Assembly: GCF_947654165.1 (NCBI RefSeq)
Contig: NZ_CANTKB010000006.1
Location: 62,001 to 126,000 of the forward strand
Length of the DNA stretch: 64,000 bases
Direction of reading: 5' to 3'
Source of the DNA: an uncultured Blautia sp.
GTDB lineage: Bacteria > Bacillota > Clostridia > Lachnospirales > Lachnospiraceae
The translations under genes were made by a program, and so were the position numbers. Position 1 is the first letter of the stretch; each line of letters begins with the position of its first letter. Below, in pieces: positions 8,992-18,446 of this stretch. A model generated the notes under the pieces. That model saw nothing but the letters and a program-made list of their open reading frames with translations. It searched no databases and was not told the DNA's origin.

Positions 8992-10455
8992 TTATTTAAT
9001 AGAAGCCTGTCCCATCTGTTCTAACAGTTCGGATTTGATTTTAAAGAGCCTGTCGGAAAGATCAACATATACTTCCTGCGGATTTACGAAACGTCTTGTC
9101 TCATCCCAGAGAGTATCCAGTTCTTTTTTGCAAATATCCCTGATTTCCATAACAGAAGGAGAGGTGTATACACATTCACCTTTCTGGAATACAGGTACGA
9201 GCAGTTCTCTTAAAGTATAAGAACCACCTGCAATCTTTGTCTTCTTCCAGGTTGCCATTGGGTCAAAAATGATCATATCTTTTTCCGGATCAAAGGCTTC
9301 ATTTGCAAGGCAGATTAAATCTGCACGGATTTTTCCGGTCTTTTTGTCATAAATACGGTAAATGGTTTTATTTCCTGGATTTGTAACCTTTTCCACGTTT
9401 TCAGAGAGCTTGATCTTCGGTACAAAATCCTGGTCCTCTTTGTTCTTGATTGCGGCAAGTTTATAAACACCGCCAAAAGCAGGGTTGTCCTGGCAGGTGA
9501 TCAGGTTCGTACCAACACCCCAGGAATTGATCTTGGCACCCTGTGCCTTGAGACTTTCAATGAGATATTCATCTAAATCGCTGGATGCGGAGATGATAGC
9601 ATCGCCAAATCCTGCCTCGTCCAGCATTTTATAAGCCTGTTTGGAAAGATAAGCCAGGTCGCCGCTGTCGATGCGGATGCCATAGCCCTTCATTTCGTGA
9701 CCGGCTTCTTTCATTTCACGGAATACACGGATAGCATTGGGAACACCGGAGTTCAGCACATCATAAGTATCTACTAACAGAATACATGCATTAGGATAAA
9801 GTTCTGCATAGGTCTTAAATGCGGTATATTCGTCAGGGAAACTCATGATCCAGCTATGAGCATGGGTTCCTTTTACCGGAACCTGGAACATCTGTCCGGT
9901 AAGGACGTTAGAAGTTCCGATACAGCCACCGATCATAGCGGCTCTTGCTCCATAAAGCCCTGCATCCGGTCCCTGTGCACGGCGAAGACCGAATTCCATA
10001 ATGCCATCACCCTTTGCGGCATAGACAACTCTGGAGGCTTTTGTGGCAATGAGGCTTTGGTGGTTTAAGAGATTCAGGATCGTAGTTTCCACTAACTGAG
10101 CTTCCATAACAGGAGCAATCACTTTCAGTAAAGGCTCTCTTGGGAATACCACGGTACCCTCCGGTACAGCGTAAATATCTCCGGTGAAATGAAAACCTCT
10201 TAAATATTCCAGGAAATCTGCATCAAATATATTTAGACTTCTTAAATAATCGATATCATCCGGTGCAAAATGCAGATGACGTATATACTCTACAATCTGC
10301 TCTAATCCGGCCGCAATAGCATATCCGCCTTCACAGGGATTTTTGCGGTAAAATGCGTCAAAGACAACGACCTGGTCTGTAGGATTCTTGAAATAACCCT
10401 GCATCATTGTAAGTTCATATAAATCTGTTAATAGTGTTAAATTTAAAGCTCTCAT
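8992..10455 (-). CDS. pncB: Nicotinate phosphoribosyltransferase
   Basis: Makes nicotinate mononucleotide from nicotinate and PRPP (with ATP), the entry step of NAD salvage. Recognisable features: LLTDLYELTMMQGYF at the N-terminus, RRAQGPDAG, GTHAHSWIMSFPDEYTAF, VDTYD and IRIDSGDLAYLSKQA, then SSDLDEYLI. I set the start at the ATG complementary to 10455, because AAAGGAGAG lies just upstream of it; longer forms beginning up to 10494 lack such a site. That gives 487 residues, the normal size. It has its own promoter and a shared terminator with spoVT. Confidence 0.93.
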   Translation of the reverse strand: MRALNLTLLTDLYELTMMQGYFKNPTDQVVVFDAFYRKNPCEGGYAIAAGLEQIVEYIRHLHFAPDDIDYLRSLNIFDADFLEYLRGFHFTGDIYAVPEGTVVFPREPLLKVIAPVMEAQLVETTILNLLNHQSLIATKASRVVYAAKGDGIMEFGLRRAQGPDAGLYGARAAMIGGCIGTSNVLTGQMFQVPVKGTHAHSWIMSFPDEYTAFKTYAELYPNACILLVDTYDVLNSGVPNAIRVFREMKEAGHEMKGYGIRIDSGDLAYLSKQAYKMLDEAGFGDAIISASSDLDEYLIESLKAQGAKINSWGVGTNLITCQDNPAFGGVYKLAAIKNKEDQDFVPKIKLSENVEKVTNPGNKTIYRIYDKKTGKIRADLICLANEAFDPEKDMIIFDPMATWKKTKIAGGSYTLRELLVPVFQKGECVYTSPSVMEIRDICKKELDTLWDETRRFVNPQEVYVDLSDRLFKIKSELLEQMGQASIK

Positions 10456-10505
10456 ATCGTAGCTCTCCTTTTTCGTTGGTTTCATGTAAACCATAAGTTA
10501 GGAAT

Positions 10506-10533
10506 ATTATAGCATTTGTGTTAAAAAAATCAA
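10506..10533 (-). promoter_or_regulatory. Likely sigma-A promoter of pncB
   Basis: On the minus strand TTGATT (10528-10533) and TATAAT (10506-10511) are separated by 16 bases, about 50 bases upstream of the pncB start. Confidence 0.6.
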
Positions 10534-10559
10534 TGTATTAATTTGGCAGAGGGAAGAAC

Positions 10560-10589
10560 TTGACTTGATGTAAAAGGTATTATTATAAT
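10560..10589 (+). promoter_or_regulatory. Likely sigma-A promoter of the glycerate kinase gene
   Basis: TTGACT at 10560-10565 and a consensus TATAAT at 10584-10589 with an 18-base spacer, about 60 bases upstream of the ATG at 10648. Confidence 0.65.
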
Positions 10590-10647
10590 GGCTGTAATTG
10601 TATTAAAAAAGAGAAGGAAGATGCAGTGAAAGGAGTGAGGGAGCAGT

Positions 10648-11814
10648 ATGAATGTAGTAGTTGCCATAGATTCTTTTAAGGGGAGTTTGTCTTCTGCAGA
10701 AGCAGGAAATGCGGTGAAAAATGGTATTTTAAGATGCTGCCCGGATGCAGAAGTGAAGATTTGTCCGCTGGCTGACGGTGGCGAAGGAACAGTAGAGGCT
10801 TTGGTCACAGGTATGGGAGGCATATTTTGCAGAAAAAAGGTTGCGGGTCCTCTTGGCAGTGAGGTGGAGGCGAGATATGGGATAGTAGGAGATAATACAG
10901 CGGTAATAGAGATGGCAGAGGCTGCAGGATTGCCGCTTTTAAAAGAAGAAGAAAGAAATCCTCTGAACACTACTACTTATGGAGTGGGTGAGCTGATAAA
11001 AGATGGAATAGAGAAAGGATGCCGCCGCTTTTTTATAGGAATTGGAGGCAGTGCAACAAATGATGGAGGCGTCGGGATACTCCAGGCTTTGGGTTTTGAT
11101 TTCCTGGATGAAAAGGGTCAGCAAATACCTTTTGGGGCAAGAGGATTAGAAATGCTTTCCAAGATTACTACAGAGCATGTGATACCTGAGCTGAAAGCGT
11201 GTGAATTTCATATAGCCTGTGATGTGACAAATCCTTTATGTGGAGAAAATGGATGCAGTGCTGTCTTCGGTCCTCAAAAGGGAGCAGATGAGGAAATGAT
11301 TCTTAAAATGGACCATTGGCTGGCACAGTATGCAGCTATAGCCAGCCGGAAATTTAAAAATGCAGATGCTTTAAAGCCGGGAACCGGGGCAGCAGGAGGA
11401 TGTGGATTTGCATTTTCGGCATTTTTAAACGGAGTGCTGGAGCCGGGCATCAAAGTGGTTTTGGAGATGACCGGAACAGAGCGTTATGTTAAAGAGGCAG
11501 ATGTGGTGGTAACAGGTGAGGGCCGTTTAGACGGACAGACAGTAATGGGGAAAGCTCCCGCGGGTGTAGCTGCATTGGCTAAAAAATACGGGAAGCCTGT
11601 GATTGCCTTTGCGGGCAGTGTAACAAAAGATGCCAGAAAGTGCAATCAATATGGGATTGATGCGTATTTTCCTATTCTTAGAGAAATTTCTTCTTTGGAA
11701 GATGCCATGGAGAAGGAAAGAGCCGGAAAAAATATGGAAGATACAGTGGAGCAGGTTTTCCGGCTGTTATCTGTTAATGTGAAAAATGATATTCTTCCAG
11801 CGTCAGATCGGTGA
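10648..11814 (+). CDS. Glycerate kinase (type I, GarK/GlxK family)
   Basis: Phosphorylates D-glycerate, usually to 2-phosphoglycerate in this family, feeding glycolysis. The 388-residue protein has the family start VVVAIDSFKGSLSSAEAG, the GGEGTVEALV segment, GIGGSATNDGGVGILQALG, and VVTGEGRLDGQTVMGKAP near the C-terminus. Own promoter upstream and ribosome binding site AAAGGAGTGAGGGAG. The gene is monocistronic and its last 41 bases overlap the end of the convergent peptidase gene. Confidence 0.93.
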   Translation: MNVVVAIDSFKGSLSSAEAGNAVKNGILRCCPDAEVKICPLADGGEGTVEALVTGMGGIFCRKKVAGPLGSEVEARYGIVGDNTAVIEMAEAAGLPLLKEEERNPLNTTTYGVGELIKDGIEKGCRRFFIGIGGSATNDGGVGILQALGFDFLDEKGQQIPFGARGLEMLSKITTEHVIPELKACEFHIACDVTNPLCGENGCSAVFGPQKGADEEMILKMDHWLAQYAAIASRKFKNADALKPGTGAAGGCGFAFSAFLNGVLEPGIKVVLEMTGTERYVKEADVVVTGEGRLDGQTVMGKAPAGVAALAKKYGKPVIAFAGSVTKDARKCNQYGIDAYFPILREISSLEDAMEKERAGKNMEDTVEQVFRLLSVNVKNDILPASDR

Positions 11815-12325
11815 GGGAGAGGTATAAAGCGAGTGTCCTTCCTACATAGCGAATATGCCAGGGCTCCCAGGGGTAACCGGTTATGGATTCTTTGTTTTTG
11901 GGATAACGTAAAATGAATCCGTAGAGAGGGGCGTGTTTATTCAGCCATTTTCCTTCGGATGTTTCTGCGAAAGTGTTTTCTAATTCCAGACCAATGGCAG
12001 CACAGGAAACATCAAGTGCCAGACCGGACTGGTGCTCGCTGGTTCCGGGAGGAGCTACGGCTGTGCTGCCTTTTTGCAGGGCATTACAGTAGAGTTCCTT
12101 CTGTCGGGAGTAAGAACGATAGCCGGAAATTCCTACTAATCCAATTCCCTGGGATGCGGCCTGTTTAAAGAGAAGTGCTGTGGCCTGTGCAGCTTCTTTT
12201 TGCAGCAGACGTCTGGGGTCATAGGGTGGTGCAGAAAAAGGAATTGCCGGTTCTGTGAGAGAATCAGGAAGAAAATGTTCCGGGAGAGGGTGGTCTTGAT
12301 TGATAAGGATAGAATAGGAAGTCAT
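11774..12325 (-). CDS. VanY-like D-alanyl-D-alanine carboxypeptidase family protein (M15)
   Basis: Zinc peptidase of family M15, 183 residues. The metal and catalytic motifs are present: SGYRSYSRQKELY, SEHQSGLALDVS (SxHxxGxAxD), and EPWHIRYVG with the third zinc His. In the family these enzymes trim D-Ala-D-Ala ends of peptidoglycan precursors. Unusually, I see no signal peptide or membrane anchor at the N-terminus (it begins MTSYSILINQDHPLPE), so it is either cytosolic (VanX-like role) or exported in another way. Its 3' end overlaps the glycerate kinase gene tail to tail by 41 bases. Confidence 0.82.
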   Translation of the reverse strand: MTSYSILINQDHPLPEHFLPDSLTEPAIPFSAPPYDPRRLLQKEAAQATALLFKQAASQGIGLVGISGYRSYSRQKELYCNALQKGSTAVAPPGTSEHQSGLALDVSCAAIGLELENTFAETSEGKWLNKHAPLYGFILRYPKNKESITGYPWEPWHIRYVGRTLALYLSLTDLTLEEYHFSH

Positions 12326-12426
12326 GGATACACCTGCCTTTTAGTGATGAATATTAATATATGCAGGCGGGGGTGCGGCTATGAAAAATAGCTTAAAAAA
12401 TTTTTTGAAAAAATTTAAAAAAGTAC

Positions 12427-12455
12427 TTGCATTTTTGAAATGAATGATATATAAT
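12427..12455 (+). promoter_or_regulatory. Promoter of tRNA-Gln
   Basis: TTGCAT at 12427-12432 and consensus TATAAT at 12450-12455 with an ideal 17-base spacer, ending 32 bases before the tRNA. Confidence 0.8.
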
Positions 12456-12487
12456 ACATTTTGTTGTGAGACACAACAACAAAACAT

Positions 12488-12559
12488 TGGGCTATCGCCA
12501 AACGGTAAGGCAACGGACTCTGACTCCGTCATCTCAAGGTTCGAATCCTTGTAGCCCAG
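12488..12559 (+). tRNA. tRNA-Gln (anticodon CUG)
   Basis: All four arms can be drawn: acceptor TGGGCTA/TAGCCCA with discriminator G, D-arm GCC...GGC, anticodon stem ACGGA/TCCGT with loop CTCTGAC (anticodon CTG, reads CAG), and T-arm with the GGTTCGAATCC signature. The CCA end is not encoded. A single-gene unit with its own promoter and terminator. The CUG isoacceptor is less common than UUG in low-GC Firmicutes. Confidence 0.92.
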
Positions 12560-12565
12560 CTTCTG

Positions 12566-12597
12566 AATATCCCAGACAGAATGTCTGGGATATTTTT
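12566..12597 (+). terminator. Terminator of the tRNA-Gln unit
   Basis: Perfect 13-bp inverted repeat (AATATCCCAGACA / TGTCTGGGATATT) with a 3-base loop running into T5. Confidence 0.88.
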
Positions 12598-12635
12598 GGT
12601 TTATGGAAAAGTGTTTGAAATAAGGAGACGGAACT

Positions 12636-13340
12636 ATGAAGTATTCTTTTGACAGCAGGGTTAGATACAGTGAAATTGGGGAAGATAAAAAGCTGACATT
12701 AAACAGTATTATCAATTATTTCCAGGACTGCAGCACATTTCATTCCGAAACAGTGGGGGTAGGAATGGATTTTCTGGCAGATAAACAGAAGGTATGGGTG
12801 CTTTCTGCATGGCAGATTGTGGTAGAAAGATATCCTATGCTGTGTGAAAAGATAAAAGTATCTACCTGGCCTTATGAATTTCGGCATTTTATGGGAAAAA
12901 GAAATTTTACAATGGAGGATGAAGAGGGAAACAGGGTTGCGTATGCAAATACACTGTGGACTTATCTGGATTTAAAGACAGGTCATCCTGCAATGGTAGA
13001 TGAGAAACAGGTACAGGCATATGAACTGGAAGAGAAGCTGGATATGAGTTATGCACCCAGGAAGATTTCTGTGTCAGGGGAGTTTCAGGAATTCCCTTCT
13101 TTTCAGGTAAAAGCACACCATTTAGACACAAACCATCATGTGAATAACGGACAGTATATTCTTATGGCAATGGAATATCTTCCGAAGGATTTTACAGTAA
13201 GAGAAATGCGTGCGGAATACAAGAATCAGGCAGTGCTTGATAATGTGATAGTGCCGAAAGTTCATGAGGAGAACGGGATCTATACGGTGATGCTGGAAAA
13301 TTCTTTGGGAGTTCCGTTTGCAGTTGTTGAACTTAAATGA
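12636..13340 (+). CDS. Acyl-ACP thioesterase family protein
   Basis: Releases fatty acids from acyl carrier protein; bacterial member of the FatA/FatB-like double hot-dog family (PF01643). First hot-dog: residues 1-130 with LNSIINYFQDCSTFHSETVG and the AWQIVVERYP strand; second: about 145-234 with the HHLDTNHHVNNGQYI signature. The 234-residue length is normal for bacterial forms. Start ATG follows AAGGAGACGG. It is followed 24 bases later by the cvfB-like gene, so the two are probably one transcript. Confidence 0.9.
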   Translation: MKYSFDSRVRYSEIGEDKKLTLNSIINYFQDCSTFHSETVGVGMDFLADKQKVWVLSAWQIVVERYPMLCEKIKVSTWPYEFRHFMGKRNFTMEDEEGNRVAYANTLWTYLDLKTGHPAMVDEKQVQAYELEEKLDMSYAPRKISVSGEFQEFPSFQVKAHHLDTNHHVNNGQYILMAMEYLPKDFTVREMRAEYKNQAVLDNVIVPKVHEENGIYTVMLENSLGVPFAVVELK

Positions 13341-13364
13341 TAGATAGGATTAAAAGGAGAAGAC

Positions 13365-14204
13365 ATGATAGAATTAGGAAAAAAACAGGAATTAACCGTT
13401 GCAAAGGTTGTAGATTTTGGTGTTTATTTAGGGGAGAAAGAAGCAGCAGCAGAGAAAGATACGGTACTGCTTCCCGGTAAGCAAGTGCCGGAAGGAACGA
13501 AAAAAGGCGATAAACTGAATGTTTTTATTTATAAGGATTCACAGGATCGATTGATAGCTACTACAAAAGAACCCAAGCTGGTTTTGGGCGAAATAGCCAT
13601 GCTGAAGGTTGCCCAGGTGACAAGAATCGGTGCATTTTTGGACTGGGGATTGGAAAAAGACCTGTTTCTTCCATATAAAGAGCAAACCAAGAAGGTTCAT
13701 GAGGGGGAAGAAATCCTGGTGGCATTGTATACAGATAAGAGCAGCCGTCTTTGTGCAACGATGAAAGTGTACCATTATCTGCAGACAGGATCTCCTTATG
13801 CAAAAGGAGACACGGTGACAGGACTTGTTTATGAAGTCAGCGATAATTTTGGTGTGTTTGTGGCAGTAGATGAAAAGTATTCTGCACTGATTCCAAAAAG
13901 AGAAGCTCAGGGAAATTACAAACCGGGAGATGAATTGACCTGCCGGGTCACAGAAGTCCGGGAAGATGGAAAATTAACACTCAGTGCCAAGAAAAAAGCT
14001 TATATCCAGCTTCATGAAGATGCCGAGAATGTATACGAAATTATTCAGGAATTTGACGGAGAACTGCCTTTTGATGATAAGGCTGCTCCGGAAGTGATTC
14101 AGAGAGAATTTGGCTTGAGCAAGAATGCTTTCAAGCGGGCAGTGGGACATTTGTTAAAAGAAAAGAAAATTGAAATAAAAAATGGAAAAATTTATGCCCT
14201 CTGA
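13365..14204 (+). CDS. cvfB: S1-domain RNA-binding protein, CvfB/YitL family
   Basis: Cytoplasmic RNA-binding protein of the CvfB family, known as a regulator of virulence factors in Staphylococcus. The 279-residue protein shows successive OB/S1-like modules (VAKVVDFGVYLGE; VTRIGAFLDWGLEKDLFLPY; VTGLVYEVSDNFGVFVAVDEKYSALIP) and a C-terminal winged helix (LPFDDKAAPEVIQREFGLSK, FKRAVGHLLKE) that fits the family. Start at ATG 13365 behind AAAAGGAGAAG. Target RNAs cannot be inferred. Confidence 0.88.
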   Translation: MIELGKKQELTVAKVVDFGVYLGEKEAAAEKDTVLLPGKQVPEGTKKGDKLNVFIYKDSQDRLIATTKEPKLVLGEIAMLKVAQVTRIGAFLDWGLEKDLFLPYKEQTKKVHEGEEILVALYTDKSSRLCATMKVYHYLQTGSPYAKGDTVTGLVYEVSDNFGVFVAVDEKYSALIPKREAQGNYKPGDELTCRVTEVREDGKLTLSAKKKAYIQLHEDAENVYEIIQEFDGELPFDDKAAPEVIQREFGLSKNAFKRAVGHLLKEKKIEIKNGKIYAL

Positions 14205-14282
14205 TACTTTCGTAAGCAGGATGGATATGGTATAATGAAAAACGTTAACGAAGAGATTGATTGTCCAGAAGGAGGAAAATAA

Positions 14283-14873
14283 GTGGACTCGATAGATTAT
14301 TACGACCGGTACGCAGTACCTTATTATGAAGAAACGGTGGATTTCAGCATGGAGGAGCAGCTTGAGCGTTTTATTGAATTGCTGCCGGAAAGTGCAGATG
14401 TCCTTGATTTAGGCTGTGGATCGGGCAGAGATACAGTATTCCTGGAGGAGGAAGGCTGTGTTGTGACTGCTATGGACGGGTCAGAAAAGATGTGTGAACT
14501 GGCCAGCATTCATACAGGAAAAGAAGTTCTGCATTTAAAAGTAGAAGATATGGAATTTGATGATGTATTTCACGGGATTTGGGCATGTGCCGTCCTGGGA
14601 CATTTTACACCTGACGAGGTAAAGGGTGTCATGGAGAAAATCCTGAGAGCTCTCAAAGATGATGGGATTCTGTATTTTTCTGTGAAGAAAGGAGAACGAA
14701 ACGGTAAGTATCATGGCCGTTATTTCTATGATTATGACAGAGAGGCCCTTAACAATCTCCTGGATGCTTTTCCAAACATTAAGGTATTGGACATTTGGAA
14801 GACAAATGATGTAAGAGCAGACAAAAGCGACCGTTGGTTTAATGTTTTGCTGAGAAAAGAAAGACAGGAATAG
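14283..14873 (+). CDS. Class I SAM-dependent methyltransferase
   Basis: Methyltransferase of the 7-beta-strand class, 196 residues. SAM motif I is VLDLGCGSGRDT (about residues 39-50), followed by VTAMDGSEKM (motif II acid) and DGILYFSVKKG (motif post-III). Substrate unknown. GTG start at 14283 follows AGAAGGAGG; ATGs further in would cut the first helix. It lies 28 bases before dnaE and may be co-transcribed with it. Confidence 0.85.
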   Translation: MDSIDYYDRYAVPYYEETVDFSMEEQLERFIELLPESADVLDLGCGSGRDTVFLEEEGCVVTAMDGSEKMCELASIHTGKEVLHLKVEDMEFDDVFHGIWACAVLGHFTPDEVKGVMEKILRALKDDGILYFSVKKGERNGKYHGRYFYDYDREALNNLLDAFPNIKVLDIWKTNDVRADKSDRWFNVLLRKERQE

Positions 14874-14900
14874 GACAAGGATTAATAAAGGAGAAAAACA

Positions 14901-17900
14901 GTGGAATTTGCTCATTTACATGTACATACAGAGTACAGTCTATTGGATGGCTCTAATAAAATTCATGAATATGTAGCCAGAGTGAAGGAACTGGGAATGA
15001 ACAGTGCAGCCATAACGGACCATGGAGTCATGTTTGGCTGCATTGATTTTTATAGGGCAGCAAAAGCCGCAGGAATCAAGCCCATTCTGGGATGCGAGGT
15101 TTATGTTGCTCCCGGTTCCAGATTCGATCGGGAGGTCGGACAGGCGGAAAACCGATATTACCATCTGGTTCTTCTGGCAGAAAACAATCAGGGTTATCAG
15201 AATTTAATGAAGATTGTTTCGAAAGCATTTATTGATGGATTTTATTACAAGCCCAGAGTGGACTTAGAACTTTTGAAAGAATATCATGAAGGAATTATTG
15301 CACTAAGTGCATGCCTTGCAGGAGAAGTTGCAAAAAATCTCACCAGAGGTTTTTATGAGGAAGCAAAAAAAGCAGCCCTCAGATATCAGGAAATTTTCGG
15401 GAAAGGGAATTTTTTCCTGGAGATGCAGGATCACGGAATACCGGAGCAGCAGAGAGTGAATCAGCAGCTTCTTCGAATGCATCAGGAGACAGGGATTGAA
15501 CTGGTAGTTACCAATGACGTACATTATACTTATGATACAGACGTGGAAGCTCATGATATCCTGCTTTGTGTCCAGACTGGAAAAAGGCTTCAGGATGAGG
15601 ATAGGATGCGGTATGAAGGGGGACAATACTATGTAAAATCCCCGGAGGAAATGCTGAGACTGTTTCCCTATATACCGGAGGCATTGGAAAACACCCAGAA
15701 AATTGCAGACCGCTGTGACGTGGAAATTGAATTTGGGGTGACAAAGCTGCCGAAATTCGATGTCCCTGCACCGTATACTTCCTGGGAATATTTAAATAAG
15801 CTGTGCTATGACGGATTAAAAGAGAGATATACAGAAAATCTGGATGAATTGGGAAAACGTCTGGAATATGAGCTGGGTGTTATTCAGAGGATGGGATATG
15901 TAGATTATTTCCTCATTGTGTGGGATTTTATCCGTTTTGCCAGAGACCATGATATTATGGTAGGACCGGGGCGTGGTTCTGCGGCAGGAAGCCTGGTTTC
16001 CTATACACTTGGAATCACGAAGCTGGATCCCATTAAATATGATTTGCTTTTTGAGCGTTTCCTGAATCCGGAACGAGTATCCATGCCGGATATTGACGTG
16101 GATTTCTGCTTCGAAAGAAGACAGGAAGTCATTGATTACGTGGTGGAGAAATATGGAAAAGACCGCGTGGTTCAGATCGTTACCTTTGGTACTATGGCGG
16201 CCAGAGGTGTGATCCGGGATGTGGGGCGTGTAATGGATCTTCCTTATGCTCAGTGCGATTCCATTGCGAAGATGATTCCTACAGAGTTAAACATTACCAT
16301 TGATAAGGCATTGAAGATGAATCCGGAACTGCGGACACTCTATGAGACAGACGAGACCGTGAAGAAACTCATTGATATGAGCAGAAGGCTGGAAGGATTG
16401 CCGAGACATACCTCTATGCATGCGGCGGGCGTGGTCATCAGCCAGAAGTCCGTGGATGAATACGTGCCATTATCTCGTGCTTCAGACGGTTCCATTGTCA
16501 CCCAGTTTACCATGACGACACTGGAGGAACTGGGACTTTTGAAAATGGATTTCCTGGGGCTTCGAACACTGACTGTTATCCAGAATGCTGTAAAACTGGC
16601 AGAACAGAACCAGGGAGTAAAGCTGGATACTGACCATATTAATTATGAAGATAAAAAGGTCTATGAGATGCTGGGAGCCGGAAAAACAGACGGTGTGTTC
16701 CAGTTGGAAAGCGGTGGGATGACCAGCTTTATGAAAGAACTGAAGCCGGAAAGTCTGGAGGATGTCATTGCGGGGATTTCCCTGTACCGTCCGGGACCGA
16801 TGGATTTTATTCCTCAGTATATCAAAGGAAAAAATAATGCGGATAGTATTACCTACGATTGTCCGGAATTGGAACCAATCTTGAAGCCTACTTACGGGTG
16901 TATCGTATATCAGGAGCAGGTTATGCAGATTGTTCGTTCTCTGGGCGGTTATACGCTCGGACGAAGTGATCTGCTAAGACGAGCCATGAGTAAGAAAAAG
17001 GCAGCCGTCATGGAGAAAGAGCGGCATAATTTTGTATATGGAAATACGGAAGAAGGAGTTCCGGGGTGTGTAAACAGAGGAATTTCAGAGCAGATCGCCA
17101 ATAAAATTTACGACGAAATGATTGACTTTGCCAAATATGCCTTTAACAAGTCTCATGCGGCCGCATATGCACTGGTGGCGTATCAGACAGCATATTTGAA
17201 ATATTATTTTCCGGTGGAATTTATGGCGGCCTTAATGACTTCTGTCATTGATAATCCGTCAAAAGTGGCAGAATATATCCTTTCCAGCCGGAAAATGGGG
17301 ATTGCAATTCTTCCACCGGATATTAACCGGGGATATAGTTCTTTTTCTGTGGACGGGAAGTCTATCCGTTATGGACTTTCGGCTATAAAGGGCGTTGGAA
17401 AACCGGTTATTGCAGCAATTGTGGCAGAGAGGGAAGAGAGAGGGTTGTTTAAGAATCTCCGTGATTTTATTGAACGGATGTCAGGACGGGAAGTAAATAA
17501 AAAGACCATAGAGAATCTGATCAAGGCAGGAGCCATGGATGAACTTCCTGGAAACAGGCGGCAGAAGATGATGGTTTATGTTCAGATTATGGATTCTATA
17601 GCTCAGGAAAAGAAGAATACAATGGCAGGGCAGATGAGTTTGTTTGACCTGGTTTCTGAGGAGGAAAAATCAGCCTTTGAGATTCATATGCCAAATGTGA
17701 CAGAATATACAAAAGAAGACCGTCTGGCTTTTGAAAAGGAAGTGCTGGGAATTTACATCAGCGGACATCCCCTGGAGGAATACGAAGAGCGGTGGCGAAA
17801 GAACATTTCTGCCGTGACTACAGATTTTCTGCCGGATGAAGAAACCGGGACGCCGTCTGTCCATGATGGAGCAAAAGAAGTTGTGGGGGGCATGATTACA

Positions 17901-18383
17901 GCCAAAACTATAAAATATACCAAGACCAACAAAGTTATGGCATTTTTGACATTGGAAGATCTGGTAGGAACCGTGGAAATTGTAGTGTTTCCAAGGGATT
18001 ATGAAAAAAATGTCCAGTTTATGAATGTGGATGAAAAAGTATTTATCCAGGGACGTGTCTCTGCGGAAGATGATAAGGCAAGTAAATTAATTTGTGAAAG
18101 CATCTATTCTTTCGATGAAGTTCCAAGAGAGCTCTGGTTCCAGTTTGAGAACAAGGAAGAGTTTCTGAAAAGGGAACAGGAGCTGTATGAAGATTTGAGG
18201 GAGTCCGACGGAAAAGACAGTGTAGTGATTTTTATTAAATCCCCAAAAGCCGTAAAAAGGCTTGGTCCCTCCAGAAATATCAGGATTCATCCTCAATTAC
18301 TGAACAAACTGTACGAAAAGTATGGTCAGCAGAACGTAAAAGTTGTAGAAAAGAGTATTGAAAAACTTGCAAAAATGCATTAA
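14901..18383 (+). CDS. dnaE: DNA polymerase III alpha subunit
   Basis: Replicative C-family DNA polymerase, 1,160 residues. N-terminal PHP domain (HLHVHTEYSLLDG, ITDHGVMFG), palm with catalytic aspartates in MPDIDVDFCFERR (Asp399, Asp401) and PGRGSAAGSLVSY, fingers and thumb, a helix-hairpin-helix region about residue 830, and the C-terminal OB fold (VVGGMITAKTIKYTKTNKVMAF). GTG start at 14901 behind AAAGGAG. Length and domain order fit DnaE1-like enzymes; Firmicutes also carry PolC elsewhere. Confidence 0.96.
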   Translation: MEFAHLHVHTEYSLLDGSNKIHEYVARVKELGMNSAAITDHGVMFGCIDFYRAAKAAGIKPILGCEVYVAPGSRFDREVGQAENRYYHLVLLAENNQGYQNLMKIVSKAFIDGFYYKPRVDLELLKEYHEGIIALSACLAGEVAKNLTRGFYEEAKKAALRYQEIFGKGNFFLEMQDHGIPEQQRVNQQLLRMHQETGIELVVTNDVHYTYDTDVEAHDILLCVQTGKRLQDEDRMRYEGGQYYVKSPEEMLRLFPYIPEALENTQKIADRCDVEIEFGVTKLPKFDVPAPYTSWEYLNKLCYDGLKERYTENLDELGKRLEYELGVIQRMGYVDYFLIVWDFIRFARDHDIMVGPGRGSAAGSLVSYTLGITKLDPIKYDLLFERFLNPERVSMPDIDVDFCFERRQEVIDYVVEKYGKDRVVQIVTFGTMAARGVIRDVGRVMDLPYAQCDSIAKMIPTELNITIDKALKMNPELRTLYETDETVKKLIDMSRRLEGLPRHTSMHAAGVVISQKSVDEYVPLSRASDGSIVTQFTMTTLEELGLLKMDFLGLRTLTVIQNAVKLAEQNQGVKLDTDHINYEDKKVYEMLGAGKTDGVFQLESGGMTSFMKELKPESLEDVIAGISLYRPGPMDFIPQYIKGKNNADSITYDCPELEPILKPTYGCIVYQEQVMQIVRSLGGYTLGRSDLLRRAMSKKKAAVMEKERHNFVYGNTEEGVPGCVNRGISEQIANKIYDEMIDFAKYAFNKSHAAAYALVAYQTAYLKYYFPVEFMAALMTSVIDNPSKVAEYILSSRKMGIAILPPDINRGYSSFSVDGKSIRYGLSAIKGVGKPVIAAIVAEREERGLFKNLRDFIERMSGREVNKKTIENLIKAGAMDELPGNRRQKMMVYVQIMDSIAQEKKNTMAGQMSLFDLVSEEEKSAFEIHMPNVTEYTKEDRLAFEKEVLGIYISGHPLEEYEERWRKNISAVTTDFLPDEETGTPSVHDGAKEVVGGMITAKTIKYTKTNKVMAFLTLEDLVGTVEIVVFPRDYEKNVQFMNVDEKVFIQGRVSAEDDKASKLICESIYSFDEVPRELWFQFENKEEFLKREQELYEDLRESDGKDSVVIFIKSPKAVKRLGPSRNIRIHPQLLNKLYEKYGQQNVKVVEKSIEKLAKMH

Positions 18384-18446
18384 AATAGGTTTTGACTATT
18401 GTATAAAAACAAAAACATGTAACTGCCAGTGAGATGGAGGAGAAAA

